From Oscillospiraceae bacterium (GTDB lineage: Bacteria; Bacillota; Clostridia; Oscillospirales; Ruminococcaceae), in contig JAFPXW010000090.1 of assembly GCA_017394565.1 (NCBI GenBank), positions 1 to 5,670 of the forward strand: DNA of 5,670 nucleotides, written 5' to 3'. Both the position numbers and the translations under genes were made by a program. The notes beneath the pieces were generated by a model. The model was not told where the DNA came from. It searched no databases and was given only the letters and a program-made list of their open reading frames with translations. How positions within the stretch are numbered: position 1 is the stretch's first letter; every line of letters starts with the position of its first letter. Shown piece by piece: positions 1 through 5,602 of the stretch.

Positions 1-963
1 CTGGAAACCGACCTTTCGGGCAGGCCCTACGACCTGAACGGCGACGGCATTTGGGATGTCTTTGACCTTGCGCTCATGAAGCGCAAAATCCCCACACAGC
101 CCGAACAGGCGGCACACGGTGACACCATCGTGGTGTACTTCTCGCGCACCAACAATACCGAAAAGATTGCGCAATACCTCATCGACCTGACCGGTGCGGA
201 CAGCTACGAGATCGAAGCCGCTGTGCCGTATTCGGACGCGGACATCAACTACAGCGATGCGTCCTGCCGCGCCAATCAGGAGCAGAACGACAAGTCTGTC
301 CGCCCGGAGATCGCCGATCCGATCGCATCACTGGATGGCTATGATACAGTATTCTTAGGCTACCCCATCTGGTGGGGACAGGAACCGCGCATCATTGACA
401 CGTTCCTCGAAAGCTACGATTTTTCGGACAAAACGGTCATCCCGTTCTGCACCTCCGGCAGCAGCGGCATTGCCGCAAGCGAAAAGCAGATCGCCGCGCT
501 CGTTCCCATCGGCGAGCAGTTGACCGGACGGCGGTTCGCGGCGAGTGCCACGAAGGAGGATGTGCAGGCATGGTACGACACCCTGCCGCTTGCAAAGGAA
601 GAAACCGCGATGATGCTGCAAATTCAGGTCGGCGACAAGACACTGACAGCGTCCCTGGCGGACACGGCCGCCGCACAGGAGCTTGCCAAGCAGCTGAAAA
701 CAGCACCCGTGACCGTCACACTGAACGAATACGGCGGCTTTGAGAAAGTCGGAAAGCTCCCGTGGCCGCTCACGAGAACGGACGAGCAGATTTCCACGGA
801 ATCCGGCGATATCATGCTGTATCAGGGCAACCAGATGACGATCTTCTACGAGCCGAATGCGTGGAGCTACACACGGCTCGGACACATCGAAAATGTCACG
901 CAGGAGGAACTGCAAAGCATCCTCGGCGCCGGCGATGTGGAGGTCGTGCTTTCGCTGTCCTGA
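1..963 (+). CDS. Dockerin-flavodoxin-cyclophilin-like fusion protein (5' end missing)
   Basis: The frame is open from the first base and ends at TGA 961-963, giving the last 320 residues of a longer protein. Residues 10-28 read YDLNGDGIWDVFDLALMKR, a dockerin type I F-hand: Asp/Asn calcium ligands in DLNGDG followed by the DLxLMKR helix. Residues 40-195 look like a flavodoxin domain: a beta strand (TIVVYFS) leads into the phosphate loop SRTNNT (residues 48-53), then GYPIWWG (residues 120-126) and a CTSGSSG loop (residues 150-156), as in the Flavodoxin_4 type that binds FMN. Residues 204-320 resemble the small cyclophilin-like domain often attached to such flavodoxins (GDKTLTASL, LPWPL, GDIMLYQGNQMTIFYE). 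The ATG at 76 is not a believable start: it lies inside the F-hand helix and has no ribosome site. Dockerins mark secreted, cohesin-bound proteins, so an extracellular redox role is inferred; the electron partner is unknown. The domain calls are from motif recognition, with the cyclophilin-like one least certain. Confidence 0.85.
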   Translation: METDLSGRPYDLNGDGIWDVFDLALMKRKIPTQPEQAAHGDTIVVYFSRTNNTEKIAQYLIDLTGADSYEIEAAVPYSDADINYSDASCRANQEQNDKSVRPEIADPIASLDGYDTVFLGYPIWWGQEPRIIDTFLESYDFSDKTVIPFCTSGSSGIAASEKQIAALVPIGEQLTGRRFAASATKEDVQAWYDTLPLAKEETAMMLQIQVGDKTLTASLADTAAAQELAKQLKTAPVTVTLNEYGGFEKVGKLPWPLTRTDEQISTESGDIMLYQGNQMTIFYEPNAWSYTRLGHIENVTQEELQSILGAGDVEVVLSLS

Positions 964-1044
964 CGCCACAAGCAGGGGACTGTTCCTTGCAAAAAAAGTC
1001 TGTTTCCGGGGCAGACCTGCTGTGAGCCGCCCCCCTGTTCCCGA

Positions 1045-1090
1045 TCAAAATAACCGCCCCTGCGCAGGACATACTGTGCAGGGGCGGTTT
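1045..1090. terminator. Shared stem-loop terminator between convergent genes
   Basis: AACCGCCCCTGC (1052-1063) and GCAGGGGCGGTT (1078-1089) form a perfect 12-bp stem around a 14-base loop. It lies between the stop of the dockerin-flavodoxin gene (963) and the stop of yhaM (1110). Read on the minus strand the stem is followed by ATTTTGATC, so with the two closing T's it has a fair U-tract and should end yhaM. Read on the plus strand it is followed only by TGTACC after the two stem T's, so termination there is probably weaker. Confidence 0.85.
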
Positions 1091-1109
1091 GTACCGGATC
1101 CGGAATGGA

Positions 1110-2087
1110 TCACATATTCGGCTTGTAAATGCGGTTGTCCAGACCGAAGGGCTTTTTCTCGGAGAGTCCGCCGGGTTCCAACGTTTCGTAGTGATCCTCG
1201 AACATATACATTTTCGCGTCGATATTGTCCACATGATGCAGGACCAGCGCTTCCGGGATCGCCGGGCACGTCACCGCACCGAATTCCAGTGTGCCGTGGT
1301 GCGACAGGATCAGGTGGATGAGCAGCTGCACCTTTTCCTTGTGATAATTCTGGTCGGTGGTGTAGCCCTTGATGAGCGATGCGCCCATGTACAGATGCCC
1401 CATCAGGATGCCGCTGGGCGTGAATTCCGCTTCACCGGACTGGGAGGTCTTGTATTCCCAGATCTTGCCGATGTCGTGCAGCGCGGCACCGCACAGCAGA
1501 AGCTCGCGGTCGAGATTCGTATAGACCGTGCAGAGCGCATCCGCCGCCTTGACCATGCGGTAGGAATGATACAGCAGGCCGCCGCGCAGATTATGATGCA
1601 TGGAAACAGCAGCCGAGGAGGTCATGTAGGCTTTCTTGTGGTCATTCAGGATGCGCAGCGCCAGGTCGGCAAGCGGTGTGTGCGTACCGCCGCAGTCGTC
1701 CGCCGTGCTTTTCAGGATCTCGCAGATCTCGTCGTACATCACATCGAGGTCGATGGGCGGCAGCTTTGTGAAATCGCCGATCGTCAGGCTGGTATCGGAG
1801 GCCGGTGCGATCTCCATGATCTTGTAGCTGCGCGAGCCCTGATATTCGGAAACGGAAACCGTCACATCCGCGACCGTGTCCTTATACACATTGTTGGCAG
1901 CAAGTGTCTGCGCCGACGCATCGAACATCATCGCGACCTGTTCGCCGTAGCCGTCCTTGAGGGTGACGCGCAGGAACGGCTTGCCGTTCTTGGAAACATT
2001 CTCAGCGATATTGGAAACCAGCACCGGGCGATGGATGGTCTCGCCGATCTGGATCTCACTGAGTTTCACAAATGCATCTTTTTTCAT
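1110..2087 (-). CDS. yhaM: 3'-5' exoribonuclease YhaM family (OB fold + HD domain)
   Basis: This 325-residue protein matches the YhaM family in layout and length (B. subtilis YhaM is about 314 residues). YhaM is a cytoplasmic metal-dependent exonuclease that trims RNA, and also single-stranded DNA, from the 3' end. Residues 12-95 form an N-terminal OB-type nucleic-acid-binding region (NGKPFLRVTLKDGYG, then VSEYQGSRSYKI). Residues 160-295 form the HD phosphohydrolase domain with the expected metal ligands in order: His174 in GGLLYHSYRM, the His204-Asp205 pair in ALHDIGKIWEY, His231 in MGHLYMG, His263/264 in ILSHHG, and LHHVDNIDA with Asp287 and Asp290. All key residues are present, so it should be active. 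The ATG at 2087 is chosen because AAGAAAGGA lies 9 bases upstream. It has its own promoter and its own terminator, so it is probably a single-gene unit. The assignment is firm. Confidence 0.95.
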   Translation of the reverse strand: MKKDAFVKLSEIQIGETIHRPVLVSNIAENVSKNGKPFLRVTLKDGYGEQVAMMFDASAQTLAANNVYKDTVADVTVSVSEYQGSRSYKIMEIAPASDTSLTIGDFTKLPPIDLDVMYDEICEILKSTADDCGGTHTPLADLALRILNDHKKAYMTSSAAVSMHHNLRGGLLYHSYRMVKAADALCTVYTNLDRELLLCGAALHDIGKIWEYKTSQSGEAEFTPSGILMGHLYMGASLIKGYTTDQNYHKEKVQLLIHLILSHHGTLEFGAVTCPAIPEALVLHHVDNIDAKMYMFEDHYETLEPGGLSEKKPFGLDNRIYKPNM

Positions 2088-2096
2088 AGCATAGCG

Positions 2097-2105
2097 TCCT
2101 TTCTT
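2097..2105 (-). promoter_or_regulatory. Ribosome binding site of yhaM
   Basis: On the minus strand this reads AAGAAAGGA, with nine bases to the ATG at 2087-2085. A second ATG at 2092-2090 is out of frame and too close to the site, so the 2087 start is preferred. Confidence 0.7.
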
Positions 2106-2122
2106 CGAGAGTTCTTTTCTAA

Positions 2123-2151
2123 AGTATAGCAGAAATCAGAAAAAAATGCAA
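2123..2151 (-). promoter_or_regulatory. Sigma-A promoter of yhaM
   Basis: On the minus strand TTGCAT (2146-2151) and TATACT (2123-2128) are separated by exactly 17 bases. The base pair TG sits one base upstream of the -10, an extended -10 element (TGCTATACT). Transcription should start near 2116, leaving a leader of about 30 bases before the ATG at 2087. Confidence 0.85.
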
Positions 2152-2168
2152 GTGTCCTGCCTTTCATC

Positions 2169-2184
2169 GGGCAAATATATGCCC
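2169..2184. promoter_or_regulatory. Short dyad upstream of the yhaM promoter
   Basis: GGGCA (2169-2173) and TGCCC (2180-2184) form a 5-bp inverted repeat around AATATA. It starts 18 bp upstream of the yhaM -35 hexamer. It could be an operator half-site pair or simply part of the downstream end of the DUF1963 transcript. No U-tract follows on either strand, so it is not a convincing terminator. Confidence 0.3.
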
Positions 2185-2188
2185 AATG

Positions 2189-2214
2189 CCTGCGCTCTTT
2201 ATGAATGGCGCAGG
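2189..2214 (-). terminator. Hairpin just past the DUF1963 gene, possible weak terminator
   Basis: CCTGCGC (2189-2195) and GCGCAGG (2208-2214) form a perfect 7-bp stem with a 12-base loop, beginning three bases past the stop codon at 2218-2220. No run of U follows on the minus strand (the next bases are CATTGGG), so it lacks the second half of an intrinsic terminator. It may instead protect the 3' end of the message. Confidence 0.4.
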
Positions 2215-2217
2215 ATC

Positions 2218-3054
2218 TCAACAGCAGTCGCAATAGTACAAAATATCGCTGAAATCACAGTTTTTCAGTTTTTCTGAGTTGATGAAGAAATGGCAGATCC
2301 CGGCATCTCCCCACATGATCCTTGCGAAATTTTTTCCGTCGATCCTTCCAAAATCGCTGCACAGCTGCAAGAGCTGAAAATCATACCGTTCCTGCTGCTC
2401 CTCTGTTTCGCGCGGATCATACTGACAGAAATCAGAAGAACCGCCGATCTTGTGACCATGGGAGGAGTTGTTGTTGTAAAGCGCCTCGGCTAAGACCTCG
2501 AACGGCAGGTGGAGCTTGAACTCTAGGTCATAGGGACTTTCGATGCTCTCACCGGAAATCTCGTTGAAATATTTGCAGAAGGTTCGCTGATAGCGTATGG
2601 AATCCTTCGGCGTATCCTCGACGGTTGGGAGAAATGCCACACCGAATTCCCCCTTTAGCGGGAAAAATTCTTTTTCGACATCATTGAACGCTGAGACCGG
2701 CGGCTCTGTGCTGCTTTCGGAAATGGTATCATAGTAGATCACCCGATCATCATCCCACATTCCCCAGCAGTCATCCGCACAGATCCAGAACTGGATCATG
2801 CCCTGCTTCGGGAAGCAGCCGATCCCCTGCACCTCGCTGCAATTGATCTGCATCAAAAACCGGAGCTGCTCGCCATTCCTGTCCACGGGGATCTCCGCGC
2901 CAGCCGGAAAATACGGCTTACCGCCGATCTTGCTGTGAAATACAGACGGCACTTCCTCCTGCAACGCAAAATGCACAGCATATTGTGTGTCCAGCTCCGC
3001 CAGTGCCTTCTTTGCAGCGTATTGCGCATATTGCAGCGCCTGTTCATTGGTCAT
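2218..3054 (-). CDS. DUF1963 / YwqG-family protein
   Basis: This is a 278-residue soluble protein without signal peptide or membrane segment. Its sequence follows the DUF1963 (YwqG) family: SKIGGKPYFP at residues 41-50, FLMQINCSE at 66-74, GMIQFWICADD at 85-95, HKIGGSSDFCQYDPR at 201-215, LLQLCSDF at 228-235, and a C-terminal MWGDAGICHFFINSEKL with FSDILYYCDCC at the end. The molecular function of the family is not established, and I do not assign one. In other genomes members are often found as lone genes or near contact-dependent toxin loci, which are not seen here. It lies 12 bases downstream of the diguanylate cyclase gene on the same strand, so the two are probably co-transcribed. It has twelve cysteines, three of them in the last four residues (CDCC), which is notable. 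The start at 3054 is supported by the ribosome site GAGGGGGG six bases upstream. Confidence 0.88.
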   Translation of the reverse strand: MTNEQALQYAQYAAKKALAELDTQYAVHFALQEEVPSVFHSKIGGKPYFPAGAEIPVDRNGEQLRFLMQINCSEVQGIGCFPKQGMIQFWICADDCWGMWDDDRVIYYDTISESSTEPPVSAFNDVEKEFFPLKGEFGVAFLPTVEDTPKDSIRYQRTFCKYFNEISGESIESPYDLEFKLHLPFEVLAEALYNNNSSHGHKIGGSSDFCQYDPRETEEQQERYDFQLLQLCSDFGRIDGKNFARIMWGDAGICHFFINSEKLKNCDFSDILYYCDCC

Positions 3055-3060
3055 ACAGTG

Positions 3061-3068
3061 CCCCCCTC
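3061..3068 (-). promoter_or_regulatory. Ribosome site overlapping the upstream stop codon
   Basis: The minus strand reads TGAGGGGGG, in which the TGA stop of the diguanylate cyclase supplies the first bases of the GAGGGGGG ribosome site for the DUF1963 gene. Six bases separate it from the ATG at 3054. Such overlap favours translational coupling of the two genes. Confidence 0.6.
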
Positions 3069-4353
3069 ACGCAAATGAAACCCGGTTTCTGCCGTGTTCC
3101 TTTGCGTCATACAATGCGCCGTCCATGCGTTCAAATGCGCTGTCGAAGGCATCCTCTCTGCGCAGCATGGTCACGCCGATGCTGCAGGTGATCCTGCCGA
3201 CACCGGTGAAGTCTGTCTGCTCCACCTCGCTGCGGATCTGCTCGGCAAGGGTTTCGATCCCCTCGCGGTCGGTATCGTAGCAGAGCGCCACAAATTCCTC
3301 GCCGCCCCATCGTCCGACGGCGGCTTTGCATCCCTCGAACACTTCACGCAGGATCTCTGTAAAATGCACCAGTGTTGCATCGCCGATCGCGTGGCCGTAC
3401 TGGTCGTTGACCTGCTTGAAATGGTCAAGATCAAGCATCATCATCGCCACCTGCGAGCCGTCCTTGCGGCACTGTTCGATGGCGTTGCAGATCTCGGTCT
3501 CGATGCGTCCGTGATTGAAGACGCTCGTCATCGGATCGCGCGAAGCCAGTTCCTCATAGCGCTTCAGCGCCGCCATCGTATCCACCGTTGTTTCGTGGAT
3601 GTTCTGCACCATATATACAAAGCGGTAGTCGTCTGCATTGCTGGTTTCCACACGGCTGAAGATGAGCTTCACCCAGATGTATTCGCCTGCCAGATTCTTC
3701 ATCTGCACATCGAACGACTCCGTCTTGCCCGGCGTGAAATTCTCCCGCAGATACGCCGGATCCGAGCGGCGCAGGAATTCGTCCTGATCGGTGTCCCACA
3801 TCATATTCACGATCATCATCCGCCAGTCGGTATAGCTGATCTGGGAATTCATCGTTTCGTTCGACACCTCCGTCAGCGACAGACTGCTGGTCGTATTGCG
3901 ACCGAGGTCGAAATACATCGAGAACAGGTAGATATTCTGGATGGTGCTGACTTTCTTCTGTGTTGCGGCTTCGTCCACGCTCTCGCTTTCGTCGAGCTCA
4001 TCGAGGACGAACAGATACCGTCCCGTGTCCTTGACCGGATGGATCGTCATCTGCACGATATGCACCACATCCTGAAACAGGATGCGCACACGCTTGCTGT
4101 ATCTGCCGACGAAGGTCGAGAGATTCGGGATGAAGACCTTATACTGATCCGTGATCTCCTCGCCGGTATCCCCGAAATGAAACCACAGCTTTTGCACGAG
4201 ATCCTCGTATTTGCCTTCCTCATCGAGATAATCCGCGAATAATCCGCGGCGCACGACAGATCGGTATTCATTCGTTTTCTGATCCGCTACGACCAAAGCA
4301 CCGACTGTTTCACCCAGAAACCCAAGCGCCTGTTCAAAAGAAACTGCTTCCAT
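3067..4353 (-). CDS. Diguanylate cyclase with PAS-like sensory region (GGDEF)
   Basis: This 428-residue cytoplasmic protein should condense two GTP into cyclic di-GMP. The GGDEF domain covers about residues 265-428: RDPMTSVFNHGR opens it (271-283), then MLDLDHFKQVNDQYGHAIGD carries Asp308 for metal binding and Asn316 and Asp325 for guanine contact, and the signature is GGEEF (350-354) followed by SIGV (391-394). The catalytic set is complete. The allosteric inhibitory RxxD motif is absent: the equivalent positions before GGEEF are Gly and Ala (GCKAAVGRW), so feedback by the product through that site is unlikely. Residues 1-120 and 165-255 look like two sensory modules; the second has the look of a PAS domain with its C-terminal strands (SFDVQMKNLAGEYIWVKLIF, then YRFVYMVQNIHE). 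The ligand is unknown. No membrane helices are visible. The start is fixed by AAGGAG seven bases upstream. It is probably the first gene of an operon with the DUF1963 gene. Confidence 0.93.
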   Translation of the reverse strand: MEAVSFEQALGFLGETVGALVVADQKTNEYRSVVRRGLFADYLDEEGKYEDLVQKLWFHFGDTGEEITDQYKVFIPNLSTFVGRYSKRVRILFQDVVHIVQMTIHPVKDTGRYLFVLDELDESESVDEAATQKKVSTIQNIYLFSMYFDLGRNTTSSLSLTEVSNETMNSQISYTDWRMMIVNMMWDTDQDEFLRRSDPAYLRENFTPGKTESFDVQMKNLAGEYIWVKLIFSRVETSNADDYRFVYMVQNIHETTVDTMAALKRYEELASRDPMTSVFNHGRIETEICNAIEQCRKDGSQVAMMMLDLDHFKQVNDQYGHAIGDATLVHFTEILREVFEGCKAAVGRWGGEEFVALCYDTDREGIETLAEQIRSEVEQTDFTGVGRITCSIGVTMLRREDAFDSAFERMDGALYDAKEHGRNRVSFA

Positions 4354-4360
4354 GCTAATA

Positions 4361-4376
4361 CTCCTTGTATCCTCCT
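4361..4376 (-). promoter_or_regulatory. Tandem Shine-Dalgarno sequences of the diguanylate cyclase
   Basis: Two strong ribosome sites lie in a row on the minus strand: AGGAGG (4371-4376) and AAGGAG (4361-4366). The inner one is seven bases from the ATG at 4353 and should be the working one. The outer one has no start codon at a suitable distance, so it may act as a standby ribosome site. Confidence 0.7.
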
Positions 4377-4420
4377 GAAATGCCGCATCTCCGGCAATTC
4401 AGACGTTTCCATACTACACT

Positions 4421-4429
4421 ATCATATCA
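4421..4429 (-). promoter_or_regulatory. Probable extended -10 promoter of the cyclase operon
   Basis: On the minus strand TGATATGAT gives TATGAT (4421-4426) with TG one base upstream, an extended -10 element. No good -35 hexamer lies at 16-18 bases; TTCACA (4447-4452) is the nearest likeness but at 20 bases. A start near 4414 would leave a leader of about 60 bases. Confidence 0.5.
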
Positions 4430-4444
4430 CAAACTGCCGGCTTT

Positions 4445-4561
4445 TTTGTGAAGGATTCGTGAACGATCCGGAATGTGACAGCAGTTTCGTGAAGTTCGCC
4501 AAAAATGTGACCATTTATTGTGCGTTTCGACAATGAACCGCAACCATTTGTTACTGTTTCG
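4445..4561. repeat. Imperfect direct repeats in the divergent promoter region
   Basis: Three pairs of direct repeats lie upstream of the lipoprotein promoter. TTCGTGAA occurs at 4456-4463 and 4486-4493, 30 bases apart, with TTTGTGAA at 4445-4452 as a near copy. AATGTGAC occurs at 4472-4479 and 4504-4511, 32 bases apart. A longer imperfect pair, CCATTT then GTTTCG, occupies 4511-4529 and 4544-4561, 33 bases apart. The common spacing is about three helical turns and the last copy ends four bases before the lipoprotein -35. This fits binding sites for a regulator on one face of the DNA, which is inference; the repeated words are seen directly. Confidence 0.5.
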
Positions 4562-4564
4562 TTA

Positions 4565-4593
4565 TTGCAATCATGCCGCCGGAGTGCTATAAT
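4565..4593 (+). promoter_or_regulatory. Sigma-A promoter of the lipoprotein gene
   Basis: TTGCAA (4565-4570) and a perfect TATAAT (4588-4593) are separated by 17 bases, and TG at 4585-4586 adds an extended -10. Transcription should begin near 4600, giving a leader of about 75 bases. This is the strongest promoter in the window. Confidence 0.9.
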
Positions 4594-4659
4594 GGGGTAC
4601 GACAACAGGGGAACACGACAGAACAGAAAAGATAGGAACATACAGCTTTTTGTATATCC

Positions 4660-4666
4660 AAGGAGG
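4660..4666 (+). promoter_or_regulatory. Ribosome site that fixes the lipoprotein start
   Basis: AAGGAGG is a near-perfect Shine-Dalgarno sequence nine bases upstream of the ATG at 4676. It rules out an earlier in-frame ATG at 4520, which lies upstream of the promoter. Confidence 0.9.
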
Positions 4667-4675
4667 TTTAAAATC

Positions 4676-5602
4676 ATGAAAAAGACAATGATCGCAATTG
4701 CACTGCTTTCTTCCATCGCTATGCTGACCGCTTGCGGCAAGGCCAACGAAACCGGCAGCACTGCTGCAACGGATGCGGCGGAAACCACTGTCGTGATGTC
4801 CGACGAGGAAACGACCGAGGAGGATACCACCGAAACGCAGGAGGAAGAAACCACAGAGGAAGCTTCCGAAACAGAAACCGAAACGGAGACCGAAGCTGGC
4901 GACACCGAGGAAATGAACGGCGCGAAGTCCTCTGATTTCGTATCCATTGCAGGCGACTGGTATATTGACGGCGATCCGACGCTCGCATCGATCCACATCG
5001 AGCCGGACGGCACATTCAAGACCTACTATCCCGGCGGCATCCTCGAAAGCGCGGGCACGATCCGCTATGAGGACGAGGAGATCGAGGGGACAGTGATCCA
5101 CTGGTATCATCTCTACAACGACAATGACGGCGAATACGTCATGGGCTTCATCGACGACGGCAGCGAGGTCAAGACCGATCTCTACGTCGGCAACGGCGGC
5201 GAGCCGCACTATCAGAAATTCGGCGAGGGCGGCATCGCAGACGGCGGACGTGAACCCGGCGAGGAATTCCTCGGCACATGGGGCTGCGGCCGTGCGACGC
5301 TGGAAATTGAGCAGACCGGTGACGGACAGTTCCATGCGCTCATTCACTGGGGCAGCAGCGCTTCTTCCTCTGTGCAGTGGGATTATCCGCTGACCTATCA
5401 GGACGGCAAGCTGGTTTGCGACGGCAAGGGTACCAAGACCGGTATTGAATTCCAGTCTGCGGATGCCGATCCGGATGAAACTGTTGAATACACCGACGGC
5501 AGCGCGGAATTCATCGTGCAGGGTGCCGGCATCGTCTGGAATGACCTGACCGAACACAGCGGCGATGAAATGGTGTTCATGAACGAAGCGCCGGAAGCAT
5601 GA
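4676..5602 (+). CDS. Secreted lipoprotein with acidic Thr/Glu linker and two lipocalin-like modules
   Basis: The 308-residue product starts with a lipoprotein signal peptide: MKK, a hydrophobic stretch (MIAIALLSSIAML), then the lipobox LTAC, with Cys20 as the residue to be lipidated after cleavage. It should sit on the outer face of the cytoplasmic membrane. Residues 30-80 are low-complexity and rich in Thr and Glu (runs such as TETETETE), a flexible acidic linker seen in many surface lipoproteins. Two beta-rich modules follow, about 88-180 and 195-305. Each opens in the same way: GDWYIDGDPTLASIHIEPDG at 93-112 and GTWGCGRATLEIEQTGDG at 200-217, a pattern typical of small lipocalin-like barrels. 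I do not recognise a named family or a ligand. The gene is transcribed divergently from the diguanylate cyclase and has its own strong promoter. The start is set by AAGGAGG and the signal peptide. Calling it a lipoprotein is firm; the fold is inference. Confidence 0.88.
   Translation: MKKTMIAIALLSSIAMLTACGKANETGSTAATDAAETTVVMSDEETTEEDTTETQEEETTEEASETETETETEAGDTEEMNGAKSSDFVSIAGDWYIDGDPTLASIHIEPDGTFKTYYPGGILESAGTIRYEDEEIEGTVIHWYHLYNDNDGEYVMGFIDDGSEVKTDLYVGNGGEPHYQKFGEGGIADGGREPGEEFLGTWGCGRATLEIEQTGDGQFHALIHWGSSASSSVQWDYPLTYQDGKLVCDGKGTKTGIEFQSADADPDETVEYTDGSAEFIVQGAGIVWNDLTEHSGDEMVFMNEAPEA

Noticed and set aside
76..963. Stand-alone flavodoxin gene starting at ATG 76
   Set aside because: The same frame is open to base 1 and encodes a dockerin F-hand that spans this ATG; there is no ribosome site before 76.
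971..1021. Inverted repeats AGCAGG/CCTGCT and GTCTG/CAGAC after the flavodoxin gene
   Set aside because: The right arms overlap by one base so both cannot form together, the stems are short, and no U-tract follows; the stem at 1052-1089 is far better.
1089..2129. Long open frame of 346 codons on the plus strand
   Set aside because: It lies antisense to yhaM, which has full catalytic motifs, promoter and ribosome site; the opposing frame shows no recognisable domain and has no ribosome site.
3094..4242. Long open frame of 382 codons on the plus strand
   Set aside because: It is antisense to the GGDEF protein and its His/Ile/Val-rich translation is typical of a shadow of GC-rich third codon positions.
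4391..4447. Terminator-like CCGGCA ... TGCCGG followed by CTTTTTT on the plus strand
   Set aside because: The stem is only 6 bp with a 38-base loop, and no plus-strand gene ends here; it lies within the leader and promoter of the minus-strand cyclase.
4520..4675. N-terminal extension of the lipoprotein from ATG 4520
   Set aside because: This start lies upstream of the promoter at 4565-4593 and would bury the signal peptide; ATG 4676 has AAGGAGG in front.
4798..4915. Short nucleotide repeats of the ACCGAAAC kind, possible CRISPR or tandem repeat
   Set aside because: They are the codons of the Thr/Glu-rich linker, irregular in length and without spacers.
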